Virus record (IMG/VR): IMGVR_UViG_3300043446_004613
Location: 1 to 64,000 of that record
Direction: 5' to 3' (one strand)
DNA: 64,000 nt
From: a virus
The notes under the pieces were generated by a model. The model did no database searches. It worked only from the letters and a program-made list of their open reading frames with translations, and was not told the origin of the DNA. Of this stretch, positions 57,325-63,328 are shown piece by piece (position 1 is the stretch's first letter; every line of letters starts with the position of its first letter). Both the position numbers and the translations under genes were made by a program.

Positions 57325-57890
57325 TGGATAGCTCCTGTGCCTTTCAAAGCAGATTTGACGGTTTCAAGCTTAACCATCGAGGTATTGGCTTCCATCAGGA
57401 ACGCTACGAAATCGGCATATCCTGCCTGCTTAGCCGCCTCGTCAAATTTGGCGCGGTCAGTTGCATTTTTGTAGGCGTCAGACAGTTCGGCCTTGCTGGA
57501 CAGCGTCGAGGTGTTTACCGCAGGTATGCTATTCACTGATGAGGTAACGGCTTTGGCTACCGCCGGATCAAGCGCTCCATCAGCATCCTTGGCAAACATC
57601 AGCACGGACTGCTCAACCGCTTTCCGGCCTACCGCCATGCGTTGGTATAGGCCGCCATTGCCGGTGACGTTCCGGTAGTTGATCTCTGTGATCACGTCCG
57701 GGCCGTTGGTCGGTACGAGCGCAAATTCATTGCGGGCGTAGCCGAACTTCAGCTGATACATCTGAGTGCTTGGATTTTGAGACAGGTCAAAGCCAAGCAC
57801 AGTCTGGGTGCTGACCATCACTTTATTCTGAAGGGCTGAACAGCCGATCAGAAGCGCTGCGCCAACGCATGCAATCGCGGTTTTTACCAT
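57321..57890 (-). CDS. Putative lipoprotein
   Basis: 189 residues. Signal peptide with lipobox LLIGC (Cys 17). Mature part beta then helical (KFDEAAKQAGYADFVAFLME). ATGA-coupled to the small helical gene. Function unknown. Confidence 0.7.
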   Translation of the reverse strand: MVKTAIACVGAALLIGCSALQNKVMVSTQTVLGFDLSQNPSTQMYQLKFGYARNEFALVPTNGPDVITEINYRNVTGNGGLYQRMAVGRKAVEQSVLMFAKDADGALDPAVAKAVTSSVNSIPAVNTSTLSSKAELSDAYKNATDRAKFDEAAKQAGYADFVAFLMEANTSMVKLETVKSALKGTGAIQ

Positions 57891-57891
57891 G

Positions 57892-58137
57892 TTACTTAAA
57901 ATCTTGAAACACGTAGCGGGTTTTTACTTCAGTGACCTCACTGGTTGCGTACCCGACGACACAGTTCACGGTAGGCTTTGTTAAAAAACCAAAACCGACG
58001 ACAGTCGTTTTTGTATTCACTACGTCGTACTGATTCGTTTTAATATCCGTCCAGCCGATGCCGACGATAGGCAGGCAGCGCTTGGAGGCGCACCCGCATA
58101 TAAGCAGGGATGCAGCACATATCAAAATCAGTCTCAC
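57892..58137 (-). CDS. Putative lipoprotein
   Basis: 81 residues from GTG 58137. Lipobox LLICGC (Cys 16), short Cys-containing mature part (KRCLPIVGIGWTDIKTNQYD). GTACTTA 4 nt before the start. Forms a pair with the lipoprotein downstream. Confidence 0.65.
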   Translation of the reverse strand: MRLILICAASLLICGCASKRCLPIVGIGWTDIKTNQYDVVNTKTTVVGFGFLTKPTVNCVVGYATSEVTEVKTRYVFQDFK

Positions 58138-58141
58138 AACC

Positions 58142-58148
58142 TAAGTAC
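58142..58148 (-). promoter_or_regulatory. GTACTTA start-proximal motif
   Basis: GTACTTA 4 nt before the GTG at 58137; back to back with 58150. Confidence 0.45.
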
Positions 58149-58149
58149 G

Positions 58150-58156
58150 GTAGTTA
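58150..58156 (+). promoter_or_regulatory. GTAGTTA start-proximal motif
   Basis: GTAGTTA 5 nt before the ATG at 58162. Confidence 0.5.
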
Positions 58157-58161
58157 TCTCG

Positions 58162-58578
58162 ATGAAACGCGTGTACACAGACAATCGGATGCCCGGTGTT
58201 GAGATCGTGAACCACGGAAAGGCCGTGTTTGAGGTCTATAAAGACAACCGACTCCACTCAGCTTTTGACTCGTATGAGCGCCCAGACGGCACGGTAACCG
58301 AAGAGTTTGCTTTCCGCCGTGCGACCAAATGGTTTGACCGTGTCTGTGAAACCGGCGAATTCAAGCGTGTTCAGATTCCAGACGATCTGGATCATACGGA
58401 TATTCTCAACTCAGCTGAGAAGGCTACTTCTCGTCAGATTGACGCGCTCATGGCGCAGGAAAAAGCTGAAACCGATCCCAACCGGAAAAGTCAGCTGCGG
58501 AAACGCTTATTGCAGATGATGGCGCAAGAAGAGTCATTGGCTGAATCCGTCGTCAGCCATCTACTCGAAGAGCGCTGA
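58162..58578 (+). CDS. Protein with C-terminal tag
   Basis: 138 residues. Beta-rich start (PGVEIVNHGKAVFEVYKDNR), charged helix (about 95-118) and a C terminus EESLAESVVSHLLEER (123-138) that repeats the amphipathic half of the tag at the opposite end of the protein. Convergent with the PUR gene (26-nt overlap). Confidence 0.6.
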   Translation: MKRVYTDNRMPGVEIVNHGKAVFEVYKDNRLHSAFDSYERPDGTVTEEFAFRRATKWFDRVCETGEFKRVQIPDDLDHTDILNSAEKATSRQIDALMAQEKAETDPNRKSQLRKRLLQMMAQEESLAESVVSHLLEER

Positions 58579-58777
58579 GTTTTTCAAGAAACGCGGCATA
58601 CGCACTGGCAGGTATAATAACGGAACTGCGTGTTCCACCGGTAAACTCGGTGATCCTAATAAAGCGTCCGCGATGATTTTCTTTAAGCGCGAACGTTAGC
58701 GTCTTGCGGTCAACCACAAGCTCCAGCACTTCCAAAGTGTGCTCTTGAGCGCTGTATTTATGCTGTTTACTCGACAT
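58553..58777 (-). CDS. PUR-alpha-like single-repeat nucleic acid-binding protein
   Basis: 74 residues from ATG 58777. TLTFALKENHRGRFIRITEF (about 28-47) and RSSVIIPASAYAAFLEKLS match the PUR repeat (K-x-x-x-F-x-x-x-E-N-x-R-G-R...I-P-x-x-x-x-x-x-F), a ssDNA/RNA-binding fold that needs dimers. One repeat, so it probably dimerises. GTATTTA 4 nt before the start. Confidence 0.75.
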   Translation of the reverse strand: MSSKQHKYSAQEHTLEVLELVVDRKTLTFALKENHRGRFIRITEFTGGTRSSVIIPASAYAAFLEKLSALRVDG

Positions 58778-58781
58778 AAGA

Positions 58782-58788
58782 TAAATAC
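58782..58788 (-). promoter_or_regulatory. GTATTTA start-proximal motif
   Basis: GTATTTA 4 nt before the ATG at 58777 in a 19-nt divergent spacer. Confidence 0.4.
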
Positions 58789-58796
58789 ACCAAAAC

Positions 58797-59399
58797 ATGA
58801 AACAAATAGCCCTAGTATGCGTTGCAGCGATTTCACTGGTCGGCTGTACAACCTCAACCAAGAAAGTGGGTAACGTCGGCAGCACCGAATTTTACTCACT
58901 TCATTCTGGCAACTTTGACGGGCCTAACTTTACGGCGCTGGTCAGCAAGAACGCGGACGGTACCGTGGTCGTGAACTACGTATTCGGCAGCGCTGGTATC
59001 GGTTCATCCATCGTGTCCGCAGGCGGCCAGATTGCATCTTCAGCGGCTATGGGTGTATCGATGCCGCGCAGCGGAGACAACATCAGCGTAAACGGAGGCA
59101 CTGTAAACACCACGGCCAACGGCGGCAGTTCAACATCGTCATCAACATCAAGCAGCCACAGTTCAAGCCACAACAATAACTCAAACAACAGCAGTGCAAC
59201 CGGCGGTGCCGGTGGCTCTGGTGGCAACGGAGGATCAGGCGGTGCCGGTGGCTCTGGTGGCAACGGAGGATCAGGCGGTGCCGGTGGCTCTGGTGGCAAC
59301 GGCAATGGCGGTAATGGCAATGCAGGCGGCAATGGTAACAACGGTATTGGAAACGGTACCGATCCACAGCCTCCCGGCAACCCACCTCAGAACGATTAG
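58797..59399 (+). CDS. Lipoprotein with Gly/Ser-rich repeat tail
   Basis: 200 residues. Lipobox LVGC (Cys 17). A beta-rich part (about 25-95) is followed by Ser/Asn and Gly-rich tracts (from about 102) encoded partly by a 36-nt tandem repeat (GGAGGSGGNGGS). The tail is probably disordered. Likely exposed at a membrane; role unknown. Confidence 0.7.
   Translation: MKQIALVCVAAISLVGCTTSTKKVGNVGSTEFYSLHSGNFDGPNFTALVSKNADGTVVVNYVFGSAGIGSSIVSAGGQIASSAAMGVSMPRSGDNISVNGGTVNTTANGGSSTSSSTSSSHSSSHNNNSNNSSATGGAGGSGGNGGSGGAGGSGGNGGSGGAGGSGGNGNGGNGNAGGNGNNGIGNGTDPQPPGNPPQND
59205..59300. repeat. 36-nt tandem repeat, about 2.7 copies
   Basis: Units start at 59205, 59241 and 59277 (partial), encoding GAGGSGGNGGSG. 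Frame-preserving. Confidence 0.8.
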
Positions 59400-59926
59400 T
59401 GTTGTATCACGTGGCCCGGAATAGCGTGTCCGTGCTCGTCAAAGTATAGGCCGACTGTAGGCGGTACGATTGACGGACGATTTTCGTTAGCTACCGGCGC
59501 GGACTGAATGACTAAGATATTCGTAGTCACTACCGGCTGGAATAGCTGCACAACATTTGTAACCGTTACAGTGTGCGCTTCTACCGTTACATTCGTTATG
59601 TACGACATCACTGTATTCGTGGTGTAAACAGTTACGACGTTGGTTGATACGGTTGCCGCGCTAGGCACCGGTTTAAGTAGATCGGTTAGTGCGGTTAAAG
59701 GCAGTCCGTGGGTTCCTAGAAGCCATGAAAGTAGGCCGGTACCGAGCGCACCGGCAAGGCTACCGAGCAGCCGTTTAGGACTGGATGTGATCCAGAGCCA
59801 AAGACGTTTGATCCGCCGGAAAAGGAACTGCCAGAGATTGATTATGCTGTCCAGAAGCGCGTTGATGCGCGGGCAGACGAATGGACAAATTTGTTTACGC
59901 CGATTTGCAAGCCAGTTAAGGATCAT
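59396..59926 (-). CDS. Membrane-associated protein
   Basis: 176 residues. Amphipathic/basic N terminus (FLFRRIKRLWLWITSSPKRL), a hydrophobic segment (about 52-70, LLGSLAGALGTGLLSWLLG), then a Thr/Val-rich beta region (VVTVYTTNTVMSYITNVTVE). Possibly a membrane-anchored stalk. Unknown. Confidence 0.55.
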   Translation of the reverse strand: MILNWLANRRKQICPFVCPRINALLDSIINLWQFLFRRIKRLWLWITSSPKRLLGSLAGALGTGLLSWLLGTHGLPLTALTDLLKPVPSAATVSTNVVTVYTTNTVMSYITNVTVEAHTVTVTNVVQLFQPVVTTNILVIQSAPVANENRPSIVPPTVGLYFDEHGHAIPGHVIQH

Positions 59927-60333
59927 TGCGGTTCTTGTGGTTTATACAGGCGAGTCACAGTCCAGTTCTCTGGGCTGCTCCACATATATGTCCACGAACT
60001 CGCGCCAACATAACTACCGTTGCTGTCGTAACCGGTCACGCTGACCAGCGTTTTGTCGTAACACGGTTCCAGCGAAAAGTGCGGCATGCTGTACAATCCG
60101 TACTGATTATACCCGTAAGCCGGGCCAGACGGAAAATAGCTGTTACTGTTTTTGACCACCATAACACAGCCATTCGTCAGATCGCACACGTAGTCGCCAT
60201 TTTGGTAGACTTTAAGCGTGTAACCGCTGTTGTTTACCAGCGTCGACTTTGGCAGTTCCAGCACGGTAGACGTATACTTGAATGAAGCGCATCCAGTCAG
60301 CAGGACAAGCGGCAGTAGCAGTAGTGTTTTCAC
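59923..60333 (-). CDS. Putative lipoprotein
   Basis: 136 residues from the GTG at 60333 (GTGA overlap). Lipobox LLTGC (Cys 15). Tyr/Ser-rich beta mature part (YQNGDYVCDLTNGCVMVV). ATGA overlap with the membrane gene downstream. Unknown. Confidence 0.7.
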   Translation of the reverse strand: MKTLLLLPLVLLTGCASFKYTSTVLELPKSTLVNNSGYTLKVYQNGDYVCDLTNGCVMVVKNSNSYFPSGPAYGYNQYGLYSMPHFSLEPCYDKTLVSVTGYDSNGSYVGASSWTYMWSSPENWTVTRLYKPQEPQ

Positions 60334-60530
60334 CGACGAACCTTTCCAGTGCCTTGGCACATGTCGCACGTATGCGGCGTGTCGCCGTAGCGTGCCATGA
60401 CCTCAGTAGAATAACGGCCTTCTCCGGCGCACTGAGGGCAGCGCCGACGGAAGGGCCAGCCGGTTAGTTCCCACATGACCCACATGCGGAACCGGTCGCG
60501 TAAATTTGAGATGGTGTAGCTGATGTTCAA
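60330..60530 (-). CDS. DnaJ-type zinc-finger protein
   Basis: 66 residues from a TTG at 60530 overlapping the upstream TGA. Basic N-terminal helix, then CPQCAGEG and CDMCQGTG (two CxxCxGxG motifs), together one DnaJ-like zinc site. May bind unfolded protein or RNA. Confidence 0.65.
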   Translation of the reverse strand: MNISYTISNLRDRFRMWVMWELTGWPFRRRCPQCAGEGRYSTEVMARYGDTPHTCDMCQGTGKVRR

Positions 60531-60979
60531 GAATGGTGTTTATGCTCGATGTCGACCACGGCCCCAGCTAAGCGCTGCGACTTTGCAGCCAGCCGGATGC
60601 GCCGGTCTGCCGCCGCGATTGCCCGACGTTCGCGACTGACTTTGAGTTTTTCTTTGCGTTCACGCGCACGCTCAAGCTGGGCACGCAGAGCGCGGTTACG
60701 GAGTCCCCATGCGTAGATGTCCTTCAGATTTAAGCGTACTTCTTGCCGCGTGCCTTTGGGGTAAAGCACCAGCTGGTCAACGGCGACAAGACCGACAACA
60801 AGTTTGCGGTGTTTATCACGGCCATACTGGCCTCCGAGCGTGTCGCGGGTTTGACGCCAGACATCGCTGGTAGCGACTTTGGTTTCAGGAGAGCCTTCAG
60901 CCGTGCGTTTGATGGTAAGTTTGCCGTTCGGGCCTTTGACCCGGACAGCGATAATTTTGGTTTTGCCGATCTCAATCAT
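60527..60979 (-). CDS. Hypothetical basic protein
   Basis: 150 residues from ATG 60979; the frame to 61021 runs through the promoter. Strand N terminus (KTKIIAVRVKGPNGKLTIKR), DNA-binding-like basic helices (about 100-140, ALRAQLERARERKEKLKVSR). Unrecognised. Confidence 0.6.
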   Translation of the reverse strand: MIEIGKTKIIAVRVKGPNGKLTIKRTAEGSPETKVATSDVWRQTRDTLGGQYGRDKHRKLVVGLVAVDQLVLYPKGTRQEVRLNLKDIYAWGLRNRALRAQLERARERKEKLKVSRERRAIAAADRRIRLAAKSQRLAGAVVDIEHKHHS

Positions 60980-60988
60980 GCCGCATAG

Positions 60989-61015
60989 TGTATACAGCGG
61001 CATATAACGAGTCAA
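60989..61015 (-). promoter_or_regulatory. sigma70-like promoter, 15-nt spacer
   Basis: TTGACT (61015-61010), 15-nt spacer, TATACA (60994-60989) in TGTATACA, AT tract upstream. Confidence 0.65.
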
Positions 61016-61024
61016 CACCAAAAT

Positions 61025-61321
61025 TTAATTATCCTCAAGCAGCACAGCAACAATCGACTGGGCGGACTCGCGCATGGACTTTTCACCACGACACTTCCAC
61101 TTCTTACGGGAAAGTGCGTTGGGGCTGTTGGGATCGTTGCGCCAGTTGCCCTTGATGTGTGCGGAGCGTGCGCAGTAGGCGTCACCCTTGCTCGTGCCGG
61201 GACGGATGCGGTCGCCGCCGTCCTTGGCCTTACCAGCCTGTCCGTAGCGGACAGTCTTAGTGCGACCTGTTTCCGGGTTTTTGACGACTTTCTTAAAACG
61301 TTTTTTGACGGTGTCAGCCAT
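61025..61321 (-). CDS. DUF6321-like protein with C-terminal tag
   Basis: 98 residues. KKVVKNPETGRTKTVRYGQA, then KDGGDRIRPGTSKGDAYCAR and KGNWRNDPNSPN are nearly invariant in DUF6321-type proteins found in many phages. Here an extra tail, ESAQSIVAVLLEDN (85-98), repeats the amphipathic half of the tag. Function unknown; the tail suggests virion targeting. GTAGTTA 7 nt before the start. Confidence 0.75.
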   Translation of the reverse strand: MADTVKKRFKKVVKNPETGRTKTVRYGQAGKAKDGGDRIRPGTSKGDAYCARSAHIKGNWRNDPNSPNALSRKKWKCRGEKSMRESAQSIVAVLLEDN

Positions 61322-61327
61322 AGCGCT

Positions 61328-62155
61328 CTAACTACGTATGGCCGATAATATTTTAATCACCCGGTCGATAATGTCCGCATCACCCGAGGTGGCGTAATCA
61401 TCTGCGTAGAGGACGTCGCAGATACGGTTATAGGCTGCCGTGGTCAGGCGACGCTCACCGTTTCGAGCAGGATATTCCGGCGAATTGGTGTAGTACTCCA
61501 GTTCGCGCAGGCGCTCGGCAATACGGCCCAGTCCGGCGACAGCATCGTCACGTCGATCGAGCGTGGATTGCCGACTTAAACGGCGCAGCTTTCGGGCAAT
61601 GACTTTCAAAAGCTGGATTATTTCCTGCCGAGCTTCGGCGTTATTCAGCGCTATTGCGTTCCAGCTTTCCGCGTTTCTTTTGGCTACGGAATCAGCAAAG
61701 TCACTTACGTAGTTCTCAGCGTCCACTTCATCTTCCAACAAGGTATTAGCCAATGACTCGACGTTGAAACGTTTACGTATGCCAGAAACGTGCTCCTGCT
61801 CTTTGGCAATCTCCATATCGCGACGCTCCGCGTATTTTTGGGCTAAGCGCTGGATAGCGGTTTTTATCGTAGCCTGTATACCGGCGGGCAGCTTGGCGGC
61901 ATGCAGCTTGCCGCCGATAAGACCGACGAAAGCTTCGTAAGCTTGCTCCGGCTCCAGTTCAAGGATGCGTTCAACAGTGGCCGGTTTAACTTCGACCTGC
62001 TTGCTTCCGAGATAGTTGTACAGCGCCTGTAGCACATTATCCGGGCGATCATCACGATCCAGCGCCTGTTTGAGCGCAAGGTACTGTGGCGTCCAAATAC
62101 CTGTTGGATTTGTCGGGCCGGACAAATCGCTAAAATTGGCAGCAAAAGCTTTCAT
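61328..62155 (-). CDS. Helical protein with internal tag
   Basis: 275 residues. Helical N-terminal domain (about 20-120), a full tag NVESLANTLLEDEVDAENYV (131-150), then a second helical domain (AIALNNAEARQEIIQLLKVI...). Two-domain cargo separated by a tag, like gene 33507-34220. Preceded by GTAGTTA plus 6 nt. Confidence 0.65.
   Translation of the reverse strand: MKAFAANFSDLSGPTNPTGIWTPQYLALKQALDRDDRPDNVLQALYNYLGSKQVEVKPATVERILELEPEQAYEAFVGLIGGKLHAAKLPAGIQATIKTAIQRLAQKYAERRDMEIAKEQEHVSGIRKRFNVESLANTLLEDEVDAENYVSDFADSVAKRNAESWNAIALNNAEARQEIIQLLKVIARKLRRLSRQSTLDRRDDAVAGLGRIAERLRELEYYTNSPEYPARNGERRLTTAAYNRICDVLYADDYATSGDADIIDRVIKILSAIRS
61329..61335 (-). promoter_or_regulatory. GTAGTTA start-proximal motif
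   Basis: GTAGTTA 7 nt before the ATG at 61321, made from the last codons of the upstream gene. Confidence 0.5.
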
Positions 62156-62161
62156 CTGGTG

Positions 62162-62168
62162 TAACTAC
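62162..62168 (-). promoter_or_regulatory. GTAGTTA start-proximal motif
   Basis: GTAGTTA 6 nt before the ATG at 62155, overlapping the upstream TAG stop. Confidence 0.5.
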
Positions 62169-62353
62169 CAGTTCAGCGCATCTTCGTACTTGCGCATCAA
62201 CTGCTCGATATAGCCGCGTTCATCGTCAGTGTAATGCTCCTTGTCGAGGCTTTTAGCTATAAATTGCTGTTCAGATTCGGTCAACTCAAGCTCTGAGTCG
62301 GAGAGCTTTATCAAAAAGTTGCCGCGAATCTGGTCGGTGTCGTAGTAGCTCAT
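62165..62353 (-). CDS. Small helical protein
   Basis: 62 residues, acidic and helical (ELELTESEQQFIAKSLDKEH, YIEQLMRKYEDALNW). Coupled to the GT25 gene by a 4-nt overlap. Unknown. Confidence 0.55.
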   Translation of the reverse strand: MSYYDTDQIRGNFLIKLSDSELELTESEQQFIAKSLDKEHYTDDERGYIEQLMRKYEDALNW

Positions 62354-62868
62354 TTTCGGATACTGCCGCTAATGTAGGACTTCAAGCCCGGTTTTTGGCG
62401 AACGTACATCTGATCTGTCACTGGCCGCCAGACCCGCAACTTAAAGCGGTGCTCAACCCGATTCCACATATCATCAAAAGGCGGCGTGCTGGCAGGATCG
62501 GTGTACTGCTTCGCCCATTCAGTCATGCGCCCGCGTGCGTAAGGTGAAACCCACATGGCGTGTGTACCCCATGATCCGGTTGGCCCGCAGCGACAAAGCA
62601 CGCCGATGTACACAAGATCGTGATCGTGACAGTGCTTCAGTGGGGCTAGAAAGTTATCGGCAACAATCAGGCAGTCATCCTCGAAAACAAGAACGTCTTC
62701 GTCTGGAGCTAGGCTATTGTAGATGCCGAAATGACTGCGGCGACAGCCTTCCCGGCCATCATCCATCATCACGGCAGGCCAGATTTGAGCGTTCGCACGT
62801 TGCACCAGTTGCTGCACCATGTCGGAACGCTCAGTACACTTAGTATCGTGTATAACGTACGTTTTCAC
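62350..62868 (-). CDS. GT25-like glycosyltransferase
   Basis: 172 residues. GREGCRRSHFGIYNSL, then VLVFEDDCLI is the G-x-x-G-C-x-x-S-H...E-D-D pattern of GT25 (LPS galactosyltransferase-type) enzymes. A late Q-M-Y-V region follows. Donor and acceptor unknown. Fits a host surface glycan or phage glycosylation role. Confidence 0.7.
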   Translation of the reverse strand: MKTYVIHDTKCTERSDMVQQLVQRANAQIWPAVMMDDGREGCRRSHFGIYNSLAPDEDVLVFEDDCLIVADNFLAPLKHCHDHDLVYIGVLCRCGPTGSWGTHAMWVSPYARGRMTEWAKQYTDPASTPPFDDMWNRVEHRFKLRVWRPVTDQMYVRQKPGLKSYISGSIRK

Positions 62869-62889
62869 AGGGTCTTCGATGTGACGTCG

Positions 62890-63126
62890 TCAAGACCAGT
62901 CAATAACGCACGGGCCGATGGCGTATACAGCCACTTTAGCTTTACGCTCTTGCGCGTCTGCGATGTAGGCAAACACGTCGGCGGATTTAAGCACAACACA
63001 CACCGGCTCATCACCCGGCGCAATACCTGTGTAGTCTTTGGCTATAAATCCGTTGGCTTCGCACATGCGCCAACGTGAAAGATCAGCGGCGGCGGCACTC
63101 AGTTTATTTTCAGTTTCTTTGTTCAT
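62890..63126 (-). CDS. Hypothetical protein
   Basis: 78 residues from ATG 63126. Helical start (ENKLSAAAADLSRWRMCEAN), then strands (CVVLKSADVFAYI, KVAVYAIG). Unknown. Confidence 0.5.
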   Translation of the reverse strand: MNKETENKLSAAAADLSRWRMCEANGFIAKDYTGIAPGDEPVCVVLKSADVFAYIADAQERKAKVAVYAIGPCVIDWS

Positions 63127-63166
63127 GTTTGATAGAACAGCATCTGGTTGATTTATTTCGTGCTTG

Positions 63167-63328
63167 TCAATGATTGACGTCAGGTTGAGCCATGAACGCG
63201 GCACCCTCGGCAGTTTTCATCCAGCGATCTAACCGGCTAAAATAGACCGGCACTTTCAACGGACGCTGAGGACGCTTAACTTTACGAAAAAATTCGCGCT
63301 CTGTTAGAGGTTTACGCTTGCGGGACAT
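63167..63328 (-). CDS. Small basic protein
   Basis: 53 residues from ATG 63328, overlapping the upstream gene by 17 nt. Arg/Lys-rich (SRKRKPLTEREFFRKVKRPQ). Coding supported by composition and the operon overlap. Confidence 0.55.
   Translation of the reverse strand: MSRKRKPLTEREFFRKVKRPQRPLKVPVYFSRLDRWMKTAEGAAFMAQPDVNH

Noticed and set aside
58976-59385. Leftward Pro-rich ORFs opposite the Gly-rich lipoprotein
   Set aside because: Antisense readings of a GGN-rich repeat; low-complexity artefacts.
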